From NCBI GenBank assembly GCA_047636995.1, contig JBLIGQ010000013.1, positions 1 to 64,000 on the forward strand: a stretch of 64,000 nucleotides of DNA. The letters run 5' to 3'. Within the stretch, counting starts at the first letter, position 1. Every line of letters starts with the position of its first letter. The stretch comes from JAQWQB01 sp047636995 (GTDB lineage Bacteria > Bacteroidota > Bacteroidia > Flavobacteriales_D > Sanyastnellaceae). A program made the position numbers and the translations under genes. Below are positions 52,724 through 62,432 of this stretch, in pieces. The notes under the pieces were generated by a model that did not search any database, was not told the DNA's origin, and saw only the letters and a list, made by a program, of their open reading frames with translations.

Positions 52724-53727
52724 GACCACCGTTTTTGTTGGTACAAGTACTCAGCAATTTGAACTGCATTTGTAGCAGCTCCTTTCCGAAGATTATCTGC
52801 CACAACCCACATGTTCAGGGTGTTTTCACGTGTGAAGTCTCTTCGAATTCGTCCCACAAAAACCTCATCTTTTCCTGATGCATAAAGTGGCATTGGATAG
52901 GTATTCGTATCTGTTTGGTCTTGCACTTTTATGCCGGGAAAATCATTGAGTGTTCTTCGCACATCCCCCACTTCGAAAGGCAGTTCAAACTCAACGTTTA
53001 CAGATTCACTATGTCCACCAGAAACAGGCACACGCACCGCAGTAGCGGTTACAAGCACCTTGTCATCGTTCAATATTTTACACGTCTCATTGGTGAGCTT
53101 CATTTCCTCTTTGGTGTACTCATTTTCGAGGAAGATATCGCAATGAGGCAAGCAATTGCGGTCAATTGGGTAAGGGTAAACCATTTTTCCATCTTGGCCA
53201 CTGCGCTCCATTTCCATCTGTTTCATGGCCGCCATTCCTGTTCCCGAAATGGATTGGTATGTTGATACAATGACCCTTTTAGCCTGAAACTTATCATGCA
53301 ACGGCTTGAGCGCCATTACCAATTGGATGGTAGAACAGTTTGGATTGGCAATAATGAGGTCTTCCTTCATCATTACGTCTCCATTCACTTCAGGGACCAC
53401 TAATTTAATCTCGGGATTCATTCGCCAAGCAGAAGAATTGTCAATGACCGTTGTTCCTTGCTTCGCGAAGAGTGGAGCCCATTTGATGCTCAATTCTGAA
53501 CCTGCGCTAAATAAGGCTAGATCCGGTTTGCGCAACAGAGCTTCATCTAAAGAGACCACTGTAATTTGTTCGCCTGCAAAATCAATTTGTGACCCTGCTG
53601 ATTTAGCAGAGGCTGTTGGAATCAATTCTTTGATTGGAAAATTTCGCTCTATCAAGACTTTGAGCACTGTTTTCCCTACCATTCCAGTGGCTCCTACCAC
53701 CGCTATTCGAAGTCCGTCTGGATTCAT
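52720..53727 (-). CDS. asd: Aspartate-semialdehyde dehydrogenase
   Basis: Reduces aspartyl phosphate to aspartate semialdehyde, the branch point to lysine/diaminopimelate, threonine and methionine. 335 residues: VVGATGMVGKTVLKVL (NADP site, 10-25), SAGSELSIKWAP, the catalytic cysteine C131 in NPNCSTIQLV, YQSISGTGMAAM and the catalytic His in VSGGHSESVNVEF, with the C-terminal VGRIRRDFTRENTLNMWVVADNLRKGAA split by turns. This is the Gram-positive-type short Asd common in Bacteroidota. A -7 element TACTTTTG stands about 36 bp upstream. Confidence 0.95.
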   Translation of the reverse strand: MNPDGLRIAVVGATGMVGKTVLKVLIERNFPIKELIPTASAKSAGSQIDFAGEQITVVSLDEALLRKPDLALFSAGSELSIKWAPLFAKQGTTVIDNSSAWRMNPEIKLVVPEVNGDVMMKEDLIIANPNCSTIQLVMALKPLHDKFQAKRVIVSTYQSISGTGMAAMKQMEMERSGQDGKMVYPYPIDRNCLPHCDIFLENEYTKEEMKLTNETCKILNDDKVLVTATAVRVPVSGGHSESVNVEFELPFEVGDVRRTLNDFPGIKVQDQTDTNTYPMPLYASGKDEVFVGRIRRDFTRENTLNMWVVADNLRKGAATNAVQIAEYLYQQKRWS

Positions 53728-53762
53728 CTTTAAGAAATTGTTGATTGCACATTCTTGCGCAG

Positions 53763-53770
53763 CAAAAGTA
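53763..53770 (-). promoter_or_regulatory. -7 element TACTTTTG of asd
   Basis: Exact TAnnTTTG on the minus strand about 36 bp before the asd ATG in the 62-bp divergent gap. On the plus strand TATATTTA (53772-53779), one base off, could serve the lamin-tail gene; TTG at 53755-53757 is 14 bp before it. Confidence 0.4.
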
Positions 53771-53789
53771 GTATATTTAGCCTCTTGAC

Positions 53790-56700
53790 ATGCCCCGAAA
53801 AGCTCGAATGATACGCTATTTCCTCTTACTGTTCCTCGTTTGCAATCAAACGTTGGTTGATGCGCAAGTGAACGATGATTTTTCTGATGGAGACTTCACT
53901 TCCAATCCTGCATGGAATGGAACGGCCTCTAATTTCATTGTGAATGCCTCCAATCGACTTCAAATTGAAGATGATGAAGCAGCGCAATCTTGGCTATCAA
54001 CTGGCTTCGCCCCAGAAACGCTCAACGCGAAAGAATGGAACTTTTGGGCGAAGCACAGCTTTTCTGGTTCTACCAACAATTTCACGCGCATTTACCTTTC
54101 TAGTAACCAAGAAAACTTGTCATTCACTGGTGGTTCTTCGGCAGGTGCTGAAGGGTACTTTTTGCTGCTTGGTGAAGCAGGAAGTGAAGACGCCATTCGG
54201 TTGTTTAGAGATGATTTGACGGGAGATGCTCCCACAGAAATTTTAGTAGGCTCACTCGGATTGGTTGCTGGTTCATTTGAGATTGGAATCCGCGTTGTGC
54301 GTGATGACCTCGGCAACTGGACGCTTTTCACAGATCCTGATGGCGGAACCACCTACCAGTTGGAAGCAACAGGATTTGATGACACCTACACTACCTCAAG
54401 CTATGTAGGCTTCACGTGCACATATACCATCAGTAATGCTACAAATTTCCAGTTTGATGACCTTTATTTTGGCGATCAATTTGTAGATGAGGAAGCCCCG
54501 GAAGTTCAAAATTTGATTGTGATTGATCAGAGCAGTCTGGACCTTCAATTCAACGAACCCTTAGATCAAACGAGTGCAGAAAACATTCTGAACTACAGCG
54601 TGAGTGCGGGCGTTTCCAATCCTGACAACGCCACCTTAGATATTGACCCAACTCTTGTCCACCTCACGTTTTCGAGCATTTTCACTTCAGAGGTTGAACT
54701 GAACATTTCCGTTTCAGGTGTACAGGATTTAGCGGGTAATCCTTCTGTTTCTCAGGATTTGAGTTTCACCTATTTCGACCTTCAAATTGCGGAGGCTGGA
54801 AATGTAGTCTTCAATGAATTACTTCCTGACCCGTCGCCTGCCTTAGGGCTTCCTGAATTTGAATTTGTAGAGCTTCACAACCATACGAACGCTGCTTTTG
54901 ACCTTGGAGGGTGGGAATTCATTAATTCCACAACATCCAAGGTACTGCCCCAATTCGTGCTATCACCAGGCGCATTTGTACTCTTGTGCGATGAAGAAGA
55001 AATGGACCAATTCACCTCTTATGGTGATGTGATTGGCATCCCTTCGTTTACAGCACTTTCAAACGCGGGAGATAGCTTAACCTTGCTAAACGCAACAGAC
55101 GAAGTTATTGATATTGTTGCCTATTCAGATGACTGGTACGGTCCAGATTTCATTGGTGATGGCGGCGTAACATTGGAGCGCGTGAATCCGGAAGCGGGCT
55201 GTTCAGGAATTGGTAATTGGACTGCTTCAACGTCGTTCCAAGGAGGAACACCTGGGGCCCAAAACAGCACCTTTGACACCTCTCCAGACACGGAGATCCC
55301 CCTGCTTATTTCAAGTGAAATCACCTCTGAAACAACGGCACTAATTTCGTTCAATGAAACGCTGGCGCTAGGATTAGATGGAACCGAAGGTGTTACCATA
55401 ACGCCTGATTTAGGCTTCATCAATGCTTTGTTTGCCAACAATGCTTCGGCTTTGGTCCTCTTCTTTGACCAACCCTTTGAACCCGGAATAACTTATTCGC
55501 TTAGCCTTTCGGGCATAGAAGATTGTTCAGGAAACGCGGTTATTGGAACGGTTGATTTGGATCTAACACAAGGCTTTGCTCCAGAGGTGGGCGACTTGCG
55601 GATCACAGAAATCATGGCAGATGCTGACGCCGAACTTCCTTCGCCCAACTCAGAGTATGTAGAAATATTGAACACTTCAGATCACATCATTGAGCTGACG
55701 AATGTGAAATTGAACGATGGTGAATTCATGGGACAAGTGCTCATAGAGGCAGGAGCGTATCTTATTCTCACAAGCGAAAATAACCTTCTTGACTTTTTAC
55801 TTTACCCAAACAAGGTGGGGATCACAGGCTTTCCCGGATTAACGAATGGCGGCAGAACGTTGCTCTTGCTCAATGCTGATGAAGAAGTTTTAGACGAAGT
55901 AAGCTACGCACTCTCTTGGTACAATGACCTTGAAAAACAGGAAGGAGGCTTCAGTTTGGAGCTCATCAATCTGGAAGACCCTTGCAGTGATCAAGACAAC
56001 TGGACCGCTAGTATTGCAGCACAAGGCGCTACTGCAGGTTCAGTTAATTCTGTTCTCAGCACAGACCCAGATGCCCTCGCGCCGCGGGTATTATATGCTT
56101 TGGTTGCCGGTCCTGATGCGTTGGAATTGTTTTTTGACGAACAATTGGATGAGCTCACAGAAGATGTGCTAGAGACCGAGATCCTCATCCAACAAGGAAA
56201 TGTAGTGCTTGAGTTAGCCTATACCCAATTGGAGGTGAACTTGGTGAATCCAGACCGAAGGAGTTTGATTGTTTTTTATGACGGAGGTTTCAGCACAGGA
56301 ACCATCTATTTATGCTCAGTGAATGGCGCTACAGATTGCTGGGGGAATGTCTCAGGCAGCAGCAATTTGGTTCAATTTGCTGTTCCTGAAGAAGCTGAAG
56401 CGGGAGATTTGATCATCAATGAAATTCTTTCGAATCCATATGACGGGAGTGATGACTTCATTGAAATTTACAATCGATCGTTAAAGAACATAAGCATTGA
56501 GGGGTGGCAGCTTGGGAATGAAGAAAATGGCATTCCAGACAATTTCGAGCCTATCTCTGAAGAGCAATTCGTGCTTTTCCCAGGAGAATACTTGGTGTTG
56601 ACTGAAAGTGCATTGGGTATTACATCGTTTTATGCTGCGGCTCAGTCAGACCGCGTTTTAGAAGTAAATAACTTGCCTACGTACTCCAATGCAGATGGAG

Positions 56701-57239
56701 TTGTAGTGCTCACTGATAGTGTGTTTAACATCTCTGACCGCGTAGCGTATACAGATGATTGGCATTACCCTCTTTTAGATGACGATGACGGCGTTTCTTT
56801 TGAGCGTTTGAACCCGAACCGAAGTTCAGATGATGCCACCAATTGGCACAGTGCATCAACGGTTTCAGGCTATGCGACACCAGGCTATTTGAACAGTCAG
56901 TTTTCTGAAAGCATGACCTCAGCTGAAGTTTCTGCTTCCCCGGCTGTTTTCTCACCTGACAATGATGGATTTGAAGACAATTGTTTAATCAGTTACACCA
57001 TGAGTCGCGAAGGCTACGCTGGGTCTTTCACCATTTATGATGATGAGGGAAGACAGGTCAGAAAGCTTGTACAGAATGACCTCTTGGGCATCTCAGGCGC
57101 GTATGCTTGGAATGGAATTGGTGATGACAACAGAAAGAATCCAATTGGGATCTATATCATTTACTTTGAAGCTTTTCATCCAGACGGAGAAGTGATTGAG
57201 AGGAAAATCACATGTGTTCTTGGACATCAGCTTAATTAA
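53790..57239 (+). CDS. Secreted lamin-tail-domain protein with Ig-like repeats
   Basis: 1149-residue exported protein. Signal peptide (MIRYFLLLFLVCNQTLVDAQ; the ATG at 53808 would give the cleaner signal, 53790 adds PRKAR). Then a beta-sandwich domain, Big_5-type Ig domains (EEAPEVQNLIVIDQSSLDL, LDQTSAENILNY) and three lamin-tail domains starting near 336, 599 and 870 (VVFNELLPDPSP, LRITEIMADADAE, LIINEILSNPYDG), each with a VELHN/VEILN/IEIYN core. The last 90 residues (FSPDNDGFEDNCLISYTM; YAWNGIGDDNRKNPIGIYIIYFE) look like the FlgD-Ig/gliding-motility-associated tail, a probable T9SS signal of type B-like form. Surface adhesin or nuclease-associated structural protein; no catalytic domain seen. 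Followed in 26 bp by DUF4271. Confidence 0.85.
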   Translation: MPRKARMIRYFLLLFLVCNQTLVDAQVNDDFSDGDFTSNPAWNGTASNFIVNASNRLQIEDDEAAQSWLSTGFAPETLNAKEWNFWAKHSFSGSTNNFTRIYLSSNQENLSFTGGSSAGAEGYFLLLGEAGSEDAIRLFRDDLTGDAPTEILVGSLGLVAGSFEIGIRVVRDDLGNWTLFTDPDGGTTYQLEATGFDDTYTTSSYVGFTCTYTISNATNFQFDDLYFGDQFVDEEAPEVQNLIVIDQSSLDLQFNEPLDQTSAENILNYSVSAGVSNPDNATLDIDPTLVHLTFSSIFTSEVELNISVSGVQDLAGNPSVSQDLSFTYFDLQIAEAGNVVFNELLPDPSPALGLPEFEFVELHNHTNAAFDLGGWEFINSTTSKVLPQFVLSPGAFVLLCDEEEMDQFTSYGDVIGIPSFTALSNAGDSLTLLNATDEVIDIVAYSDDWYGPDFIGDGGVTLERVNPEAGCSGIGNWTASTSFQGGTPGAQNSTFDTSPDTEIPLLISSEITSETTALISFNETLALGLDGTEGVTITPDLGFINALFANNASALVLFFDQPFEPGITYSLSLSGIEDCSGNAVIGTVDLDLTQGFAPEVGDLRITEIMADADAELPSPNSEYVEILNTSDHIIELTNVKLNDGEFMGQVLIEAGAYLILTSENNLLDFLLYPNKVGITGFPGLTNGGRTLLLLNADEEVLDEVSYALSWYNDLEKQEGGFSLELINLEDPCSDQDNWTASIAAQGATAGSVNSVLSTDPDALAPRVLYALVAGPDALELFFDEQLDELTEDVLETEILIQQGNVVLELAYTQLEVNLVNPDRRSLIVFYDGGFSTGTIYLCSVNGATDCWGNVSGSSNLVQFAVPEEAEAGDLIINEILSNPYDGSDDFIEIYNRSLKNISIEGWQLGNEENGIPDNFEPISEEQFVLFPGEYLVLTESALGITSFYAAAQSDRVLEVNNLPTYSNADGVVVLTDSVFNISDRVAYTDDWHYPLLDDDDGVSFERLNPNRSSDDATNWHSASTVSGYATPGYLNSQFSESMTSAEVSASPAVFSPDNDGFEDNCLISYTMSREGYAGSFTIYDDEGRQVRKLVQNDLLGISGAYAWNGIGDDNRKNPIGIYIIYFEAFHPDGEVIERKITCVLGHQLN

Positions 57240-57265
57240 CTTACCGAATATTCGACCTTGTTGCA

Positions 57266-57955
57266 GTGGAAGAAGCAGGACTATTCATAAACAACAGAGA
57301 ACTCATCTATTTGTATGAGCCGTGGATGATTTGGATTTTCATTTCCACGATGGTACTTTGGGCTATATATCGGGTTCAATTTCCCGGGTATATCCAACTC
57401 GGAAAGTGGAATTTCAGTCATTATAGGATTGCAAAGCAGGTCTTTGCAGAGGGTGAGTTCGGGATTCGGCCTGATTGGCTAATTGGCTTTCCGATCATGT
57501 CAGCGGGCATCGCACTCTTTTTATTTTTGGCGCAAAAAACACAGACTCCTTGTTGGGATGGATTTGGAAACTACATGACCATTTTCGGAATTGTCACCTT
57601 AGTTTTTTTGGTCAAGATGCTCGTTATTGCTGCCATAGACACATTCAGCTCCAAAGAAGTAGCACTGCGCATTTACTTTGGGAACACGGTAATTCTTTCC
57701 CAAATAGCTGCTTTTCTTCTCCTCTTTTTAAGCATTGTAATGGCACTCACTTACGGCAATCCATCATCATTTTTTATATGGATTGGACTGTTTATTCTAC
57801 TTCTAAGTTACTTGATTCGCCTTACCAGGGGCATTATAGCAGCAATTCAGGAACGCATATCACTGAACTATTTAATATTGTATCTTTGCACCCTCGAAAT
57901 TTTGCCTTTGGCGGTGTTAATTAAGGCTTGGATGTCTATGAATATCAGCTGCTGA
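57266..57955 (+). CDS. DUF4271 membrane protein
   Basis: 229 residues, GTG start at 57266, with five or six hydrophobic helices (WMIWIFISTMVLWAIY, IGFPIMSAGIALFLFLA, ...LRIYFGNTVILSQIAAFLLLFL, ISLNYLILYLCTLEILPLAVLIKA). The ending LNYLILYLCTLEILPLAVLIK is characteristic of DUF4271, a Bacteroidota family found next to hemD. Function unknown; the constant link with hemD suggests a role in haem or membrane biogenesis. First gene of the hemD-rnpA-ctpA run. Confidence 0.85.
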   Translation: MEEAGLFINNRELIYLYEPWMIWIFISTMVLWAIYRVQFPGYIQLGKWNFSHYRIAKQVFAEGEFGIRPDWLIGFPIMSAGIALFLFLAQKTQTPCWDGFGNYMTIFGIVTLVFLVKMLVIAAIDTFSSKEVALRIYFGNTVILSQIAAFLLLFLSIVMALTYGNPSSFFIWIGLFILLLSYLIRLTRGIIAAIQERISLNYLILYLCTLEILPLAVLIKAWMSMNISC

Positions 57956-57985
57956 GAGCTAGGTAAGAATACGTAAGGTAATCTA

Positions 57986-58732
57986 ATGAGCGAAAAAGTA
58001 AAAACTATTTTAATATCTCAGCCTAAACCGATTACGGAAAAGTCTCCGTATTACGATTTGGCAGATAAGTATTCTCTCACCATCGATTTTCGTTCTTTCA
58101 TTCACGTGGAAGCGGTCGAGGCGCAGGAGTTTAGGCAAAAGCGCGTTTCAATTTTGGAGCACAGCGCAGTGATTTTCACTTCACGAAACGCTGTTGATCA
58201 CTTCTTCAGAATGTGCAAAGAGATGCGTGTAACGGTTCCAGACTCAATGAAATACTTCTGTATTTCAGAGTCTACAGCTTTGTATCTCCAAAAATATGTG
58301 GTTTACAGAAAGCGCAAAATTTTCCACGGACAACTGCGTTTTTCAGACTTATTAGATTCGATCAAGAAACACAAACAAGAAAAATTCTTGTTGCCTTGTT
58401 CTGACTTGCTTAAGCCGTCTATTCCAATCCTTCTGGAAGAGAACAAGATCCATTATTCTAAGGCCATGATGTACCGAACGGTATGCAGTGATCTTTCTGA
58501 TTTATCTGACGTGAAGTATGACCTGCTCGTATTCTTTTCTCCAAGTGGGATTGAATCGTTGTACAAGAACTTCCCTGATTTCGAGCAGAACGGAACACGC
58601 ATTGCTGCTTTTGGTCCAACAACAGTGAAGGCAACAGAAGATAAAGGATTGACTGTTAACATCAGCGCTCCCAATGCGAAAGCTCCTTCTATGTCTATGG
58701 CAATTGAGAATTACATCAATGGAAAAGGGTAA
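57986..58732 (+). CDS. hemD: Uroporphyrinogen-III synthase
   Basis: Closes and inverts ring D of hydroxymethylbilane to uroporphyrinogen III in haem synthesis. 248 residues: KTILISQPKPITEKSPYYDLADKY at the N-terminus, AVIFTSRNAVDHFF (first domain), a flexible linker, and LLVFFSPSGIESLYKNFPDF with IAAFGPTTVKATEDKGLTV in the second domain, the expected bilobal layout. Sequence identity within this family is low, but S/T-rNAV, FSPSG and GPTT are the conserved points. 30 bp after DUF4271, 24 bp before rnpA. Confidence 0.9.
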   Translation: MSEKVKTILISQPKPITEKSPYYDLADKYSLTIDFRSFIHVEAVEAQEFRQKRVSILEHSAVIFTSRNAVDHFFRMCKEMRVTVPDSMKYFCISESTALYLQKYVVYRKRKIFHGQLRFSDLLDSIKKHKQEKFLLPCSDLLKPSIPILLEENKIHYSKAMMYRTVCSDLSDLSDVKYDLLVFFSPSGIESLYKNFPDFEQNGTRIAAFGPTTVKATEDKGLTVNISAPNAKAPSMSMAIENYINGKG

Positions 58733-58756
58733 GTCTTTCATACAGACTGCTCTTTG

Positions 58757-59197
58757 ATGAATCGCGCCACTCTCTGTAAGGCTGAGCGCCTCAAGCACAG
58801 AAGTGTTTTGAGCATGCTCTTTGAACGGGGAAAGTCCTACAAAGACTATCCGGTTATTCTCACGTGTCTAAAATGTGACCTCGCAACACCTTTCCCGGCT
58901 CAAACGGGGGTGACTGTGAGTAAGCGCAAATTCAAACGTGCCGTTGATCGCAATCGAATTAAGCGATTGATGCGGGACACATGGCGGAGGACAAAACACC
59001 CACTCTATCATTCTTTGGAAGCGGAAGGAATACAGATGGCATTGATGTTTATCTATGTAGGCAATAGCAAGCCAACTCAAAATGAAATGGATGTTAAAAT
59101 AAGTGCGCTCACAAGGCGTTTGATAGAAGATATCCCTAACTTCCCTGTATCGCATTCATTCAGAAAAGATCAATTAGATGATGAAGAAACTTCGTAA
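58757..59197 (+). CDS. rnpA: Ribonuclease P protein component
   Basis: Basic protein subunit of RNase P, which matures tRNA 5' ends with the rnpB RNA. 146 residues from the ATG at 58757 (58754 is TTG). LCKAERLKHRSVLSMLFERGKSY split, GVTVSKRKFKRAVDRNRIKRLMRDTWR with the RNR signature in VDRNRIKRLMRD, and MALMFIYVG. Slightly long because of a C-terminal tail. It is not next to rpmH as in proteobacteria; the hemD-rnpA order is the Bacteroidota one. Its 3' end overlaps the ctpA start by 20 bp. Confidence 0.93.
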   Translation: MNRATLCKAERLKHRSVLSMLFERGKSYKDYPVILTCLKCDLATPFPAQTGVTVSKRKFKRAVDRNRIKRLMRDTWRRTKHPLYHSLEAEGIQMALMFIYVGNSKPTQNEMDVKISALTRRLIEDIPNFPVSHSFRKDQLDDEETS

Positions 59198-60833
59198 AAG
59201 AACTTGGCTCCTTTTGTTCCCAATGGCATTTGGTACATTTTCATTCGTGGCAACAGAAGATTACTTTGAAATCTCAAAAAACCTTGAAATCTTCACATCG
59301 CTTTACAAAGAGTTGAACATTTACTATGTAGACGAAACGCAGCCTGGCACCCTCATGAAAACAGGAATTGATGCCATGCTCAAATCACTTGATCCTTACA
59401 CTGTTTATTATCCTGAATCAAAAATTGAAGATTATCAATTTATGACCACAGGCCAATACGGGGGAATTGGAGCAATGATCAATAAAGTAGATGACCAGAT
59501 AACGATTGCTGAGCCTTACGAAGGATTTGCGGCACACTCTGCTGGACTGATTGCTGGAGATGTGATTAAGAACATTGATGGCGAAACAATTGAGGGGAAG
59601 GAAGTATCTGACATCAGTTCACTTTTGAAAGGCCAAGCCGGGACAAAAGTTGAACTCACAGTAGATCGTCCTGGAAAAGGTGAAATGATCATTGAAGTGA
59701 TCCGTCAGGATGTTCAAATCCCAGATGTCCCTTACTACGGGATGCTTGATGATAAAACCGGTTACATTCACCTTCGAAGTTTCACAAAAACAGCAAGTAG
59801 TGAAGTGCGAAAATCACTGACAGACCTTCGGGACAATCAAGGAATGGAGCAGCTGGTTTTCGACCTCCGTGGAAATGGTGGAGGGTTGCTTCGCGAGGCG
59901 ATCAACATCGTGAACATATTCGTTCAAAAAGGAACAGAAATTGTAAGTACCAAAGGAAAGTTAGATGAATGGAACAAAACCCATGTTGCTCTAAATGATC
60001 CTATAGCCCTTGAAATGCCGCTTGTGGTTTTGGTTGATGGAGGTTCTGCAAGTGCTTCTGAAATTGTCTCTGGTGCACTTCAAGATTTGGATCGCGCCGT
60101 TGTTATTGGAAGCACTACCTATGGAAAAGGGCTTGTGCAGCAAACCAAAGACATCAATTACAACACTAAGCTAAAGTTAACGGTAGCCAAGTATTACATT
60201 CCAAGTGGAAGATGCATTCAAAAACTGGATTATTCTTCACGCGAAAACGGAACAGTTGACGAGGTAGCCGATTCACTCATCAAACCGTTCAAGACAATTG
60301 GCGGCAGAACCGTTTTTGATGGCAGAGGAGTTGCTCCAGATGCGGAAGTTGAAAGTGAAGATTTGAGCAACATCTTAGGTGGGTTGTTCAGAAACCAACT
60401 CATCTTTAAGTACGCAACTGAATTTGCTCAGAAAAGCGATAGCATTTCAGACCCTGAGCAATTTGACCTAGGCGATGACGGTTATTCTGCCTTTATAGAT
60501 TACGCGTTAGCGCAAGATTTTAGTTATGACACACGAACTGAAAAAATCTTGGAAGAGCTCAAAAAAGTAGCCGAGTCTGAAAAGTATTATGAAGGGGCTG
60601 AAGATGCGTTTGCAGCGCTTGAGTCTAAAATTGAACCGAAGAAAAAAGAAGACCTGATAAAGTTTCGCGAGCAGATTGAATTTGCTTTAGAAGACGAAAT
60701 TGTAAGCAGGTATTTTTATCAGAAAGGGGCCATCCGTTATGCTTTAGCGCATGATCCTTATCTTAATCGTGCATTTGAGGTGTTTGGTGAGGAATACACA
60801 AACATTCTCAGCGGAGCCGGAGCTAACAACTAA
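59178..60833 (+). CDS. C-terminal processing peptidase (S41 family)
   Basis: Periplasmic tail-specific serine protease, 551 residues. Signal or anchor (RTWLLLFPMAFGTFSFVA), catalytic-core start (YVDETQPGTLMKTGIDAMLKSLDPYTVYY), a PDZ domain (about 85-175, GGIGAMINKVDDQITI; AGLIAGDVIKNIDGE), then the S41 core with VFDLRGNGGGLLREAI, the Ser loop GGSASASE at 288-295 and the general-base Lys in TTYGKGLVQQ. A helical C-terminal extension of about 170 residues follows, as in other Bacteroidota CtpA proteins. The start overlaps rnpA by 20 bp and the stop abuts the next start. Confidence 0.92.
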   Translation: MMKKLRKRTWLLLFPMAFGTFSFVATEDYFEISKNLEIFTSLYKELNIYYVDETQPGTLMKTGIDAMLKSLDPYTVYYPESKIEDYQFMTTGQYGGIGAMINKVDDQITIAEPYEGFAAHSAGLIAGDVIKNIDGETIEGKEVSDISSLLKGQAGTKVELTVDRPGKGEMIIEVIRQDVQIPDVPYYGMLDDKTGYIHLRSFTKTASSEVRKSLTDLRDNQGMEQLVFDLRGNGGGLLREAINIVNIFVQKGTEIVSTKGKLDEWNKTHVALNDPIALEMPLVVLVDGGSASASEIVSGALQDLDRAVVIGSTTYGKGLVQQTKDINYNTKLKLTVAKYYIPSGRCIQKLDYSSRENGTVDEVADSLIKPFKTIGGRTVFDGRGVAPDAEVESEDLSNILGGLFRNQLIFKYATEFAQKSDSISDPEQFDLGDDGYSAFIDYALAQDFSYDTRTEKILEELKKVAESEKYYEGAEDAFAALESKIEPKKKEDLIKFREQIEFALEDEIVSRYFYQKGAIRYALAHDPYLNRAFEVFGEEYTNILSGAGANN

Positions 60834-62432
60834 GTGATTAACAACGTACGTGCCATTTCGCTTCTCTACCAGATAGGGCTGATCCTAACTGTTGTCTCTT
60901 TGCCATTTTCCAATTTCGGAATGAGCGTGGCTGCTTTTTGGCTGCTAGGCACTTGGATCCTTGATCAAATCTCATCTGCGAAAAACGAGCGCAAATACAG
61001 GTGGGCGAAAGCCGCAAAAAATCCGCTTTTCTGGATTCTTTTGTCTGTATTTCTCATCCACTTAATCGGTCTTGCTCACACAACAGACTTTGACTATGGC
61101 CTGAGAGACGTTCGAAAGAAACTTCCCCTTTTACTCTTTCCCGTTGTTATGTTCACTGCACGTCCTATTGAAGGGGTTTCCTTTAGACGAATGTGGATCT
61201 TTTTTGTACTGGCATGTTCTGTGGCAGCGATCTTGTGTTTATCTATCCCACTGGGGGTTTGGAACAAGGAGTACACCAATATTCGGTCGATTTCGGTTTT
61301 CATTTCGCACATTCGATTCAGTCTTTTATTGGTATTCGCTTCGGCTGTCTTGATGCTTTGGATTTCAGAACGCAGAAGAATTGCGCTTTCATTGGTCCTC
61401 TTCTTTGTAAACATGCTGTTCATGTATGTGATCGAATCACTCACAGGAGCTATTTTAATGCTTGTTGTAAGCTTCCTGTTTTTGGTTTCAGATGAGGCCT
61501 CCTTTCTGCAAAACTCCGTTCGAAAAGGGCTTCGCTATTCCTTTCCCATTTGCATTGTCCTCTTAATGGGCGGAATCAGCTACTTAGCCCATGACTATTT
61601 TCATTTAGACGAGCGTTATTCTGAAGAACTCGAAAGTCATTCTGCCGGTGGCGAACCTTATTTTCACAGCAAAGAATCTACCATTCGTGAAAACGGTAAT
61701 TTCATTTGGAGGTACATTGCTTGGGGCGAAATGCAACACACTTGGACACAGCGGAGCGCCACTAACCTTGATAGTCTTGACGGCCGAGGTCAACTGCTGA
61801 AAGGGACCCTGGTTCGTTACCTCGCATCAAAAGGCCAACGAAAAGACGCTACTGGCATAGACAGCCTTACAGATGAAGACATTAAACTGGTAGAGTCAGG
61901 CGTGGCTACCGTGCTAGAAATAGAACATTCAGGATTGCGGAGAAGGCTAGATAAAATTTTCTTTGAAATTTCCAATGTTGCCAATGGCGGAAATCCATCT
62001 GGCAATTCAATTACGCAGCGATTGGAGTTCTGGAAAGCCGCTTGGTATATCATTACAAAGCACCCCATTGCCGGAGTTGGAACGGGAGATGTGAAGCGGG
62101 AATTTGTTTCTGCCTATAACGCTATTGATAGTCAACTTGAACCACAATTTCGCTTGAGGGCTCACAATCAATACCTCACTTTTTGGATTGCCTTTGGGCT
62201 GCTTGGTTTTTTACTGCTTATCGCAGTCATTTTCATGCCACTTGGTGTTGCGGGATCAGACAGAGGATTTCTGCTTACTACTTTTTGTGTGATTATTGCA
62301 CTGAGTTTTATTACCGAAGACACTCTAGAGACGCAAGCAGGGGTAACCTTCTTTGCCTTTTTTAGTTCGCTTTTCGCTGGTCAAAAACTGGCTTTCCACT
62401 CTCGAATTCGGTCAGCTACATCTTCCACTTGA
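60834..62432 (+). CDS. O-antigen ligase family protein
   Basis: Polytopic membrane protein of 532 residues with about 11-12 helices, Wzy_C superfamily. The large external loop (about 240-440) ends in FRLRAHNQYLTFWIAFGLLGFLLL, the RxHNxY-type motif of O-antigen ligases and polymerases, and ITKHPIAGVGTGDVKREFV lies before it. Probably WaaL-like, joining O-polysaccharide to lipid A-core, or a polymerase; the two cannot be told apart. The GTG start at 60834 follows the ctpA stop without a gap. The 3' end overlaps the convergent GT9 gene by 52 bp. Confidence 0.82.
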   Translation: MINNVRAISLLYQIGLILTVVSLPFSNFGMSVAAFWLLGTWILDQISSAKNERKYRWAKAAKNPLFWILLSVFLIHLIGLAHTTDFDYGLRDVRKKLPLLLFPVVMFTARPIEGVSFRRMWIFFVLACSVAAILCLSIPLGVWNKEYTNIRSISVFISHIRFSLLLVFASAVLMLWISERRRIALSLVLFFVNMLFMYVIESLTGAILMLVVSFLFLVSDEASFLQNSVRKGLRYSFPICIVLLMGGISYLAHDYFHLDERYSEELESHSAGGEPYFHSKESTIRENGNFIWRYIAWGEMQHTWTQRSATNLDSLDGRGQLLKGTLVRYLASKGQRKDATGIDSLTDEDIKLVESGVATVLEIEHSGLRRRLDKIFFEISNVANGGNPSGNSITQRLEFWKAAWYIITKHPIAGVGTGDVKREFVSAYNAIDSQLEPQFRLRAHNQYLTFWIAFGLLGFLLLIAVIFMPLGVAGSDRGFLLTTFCVIIALSFITEDTLETQAGVTFFAFFSSLFAGQKLAFHSRIRSATSST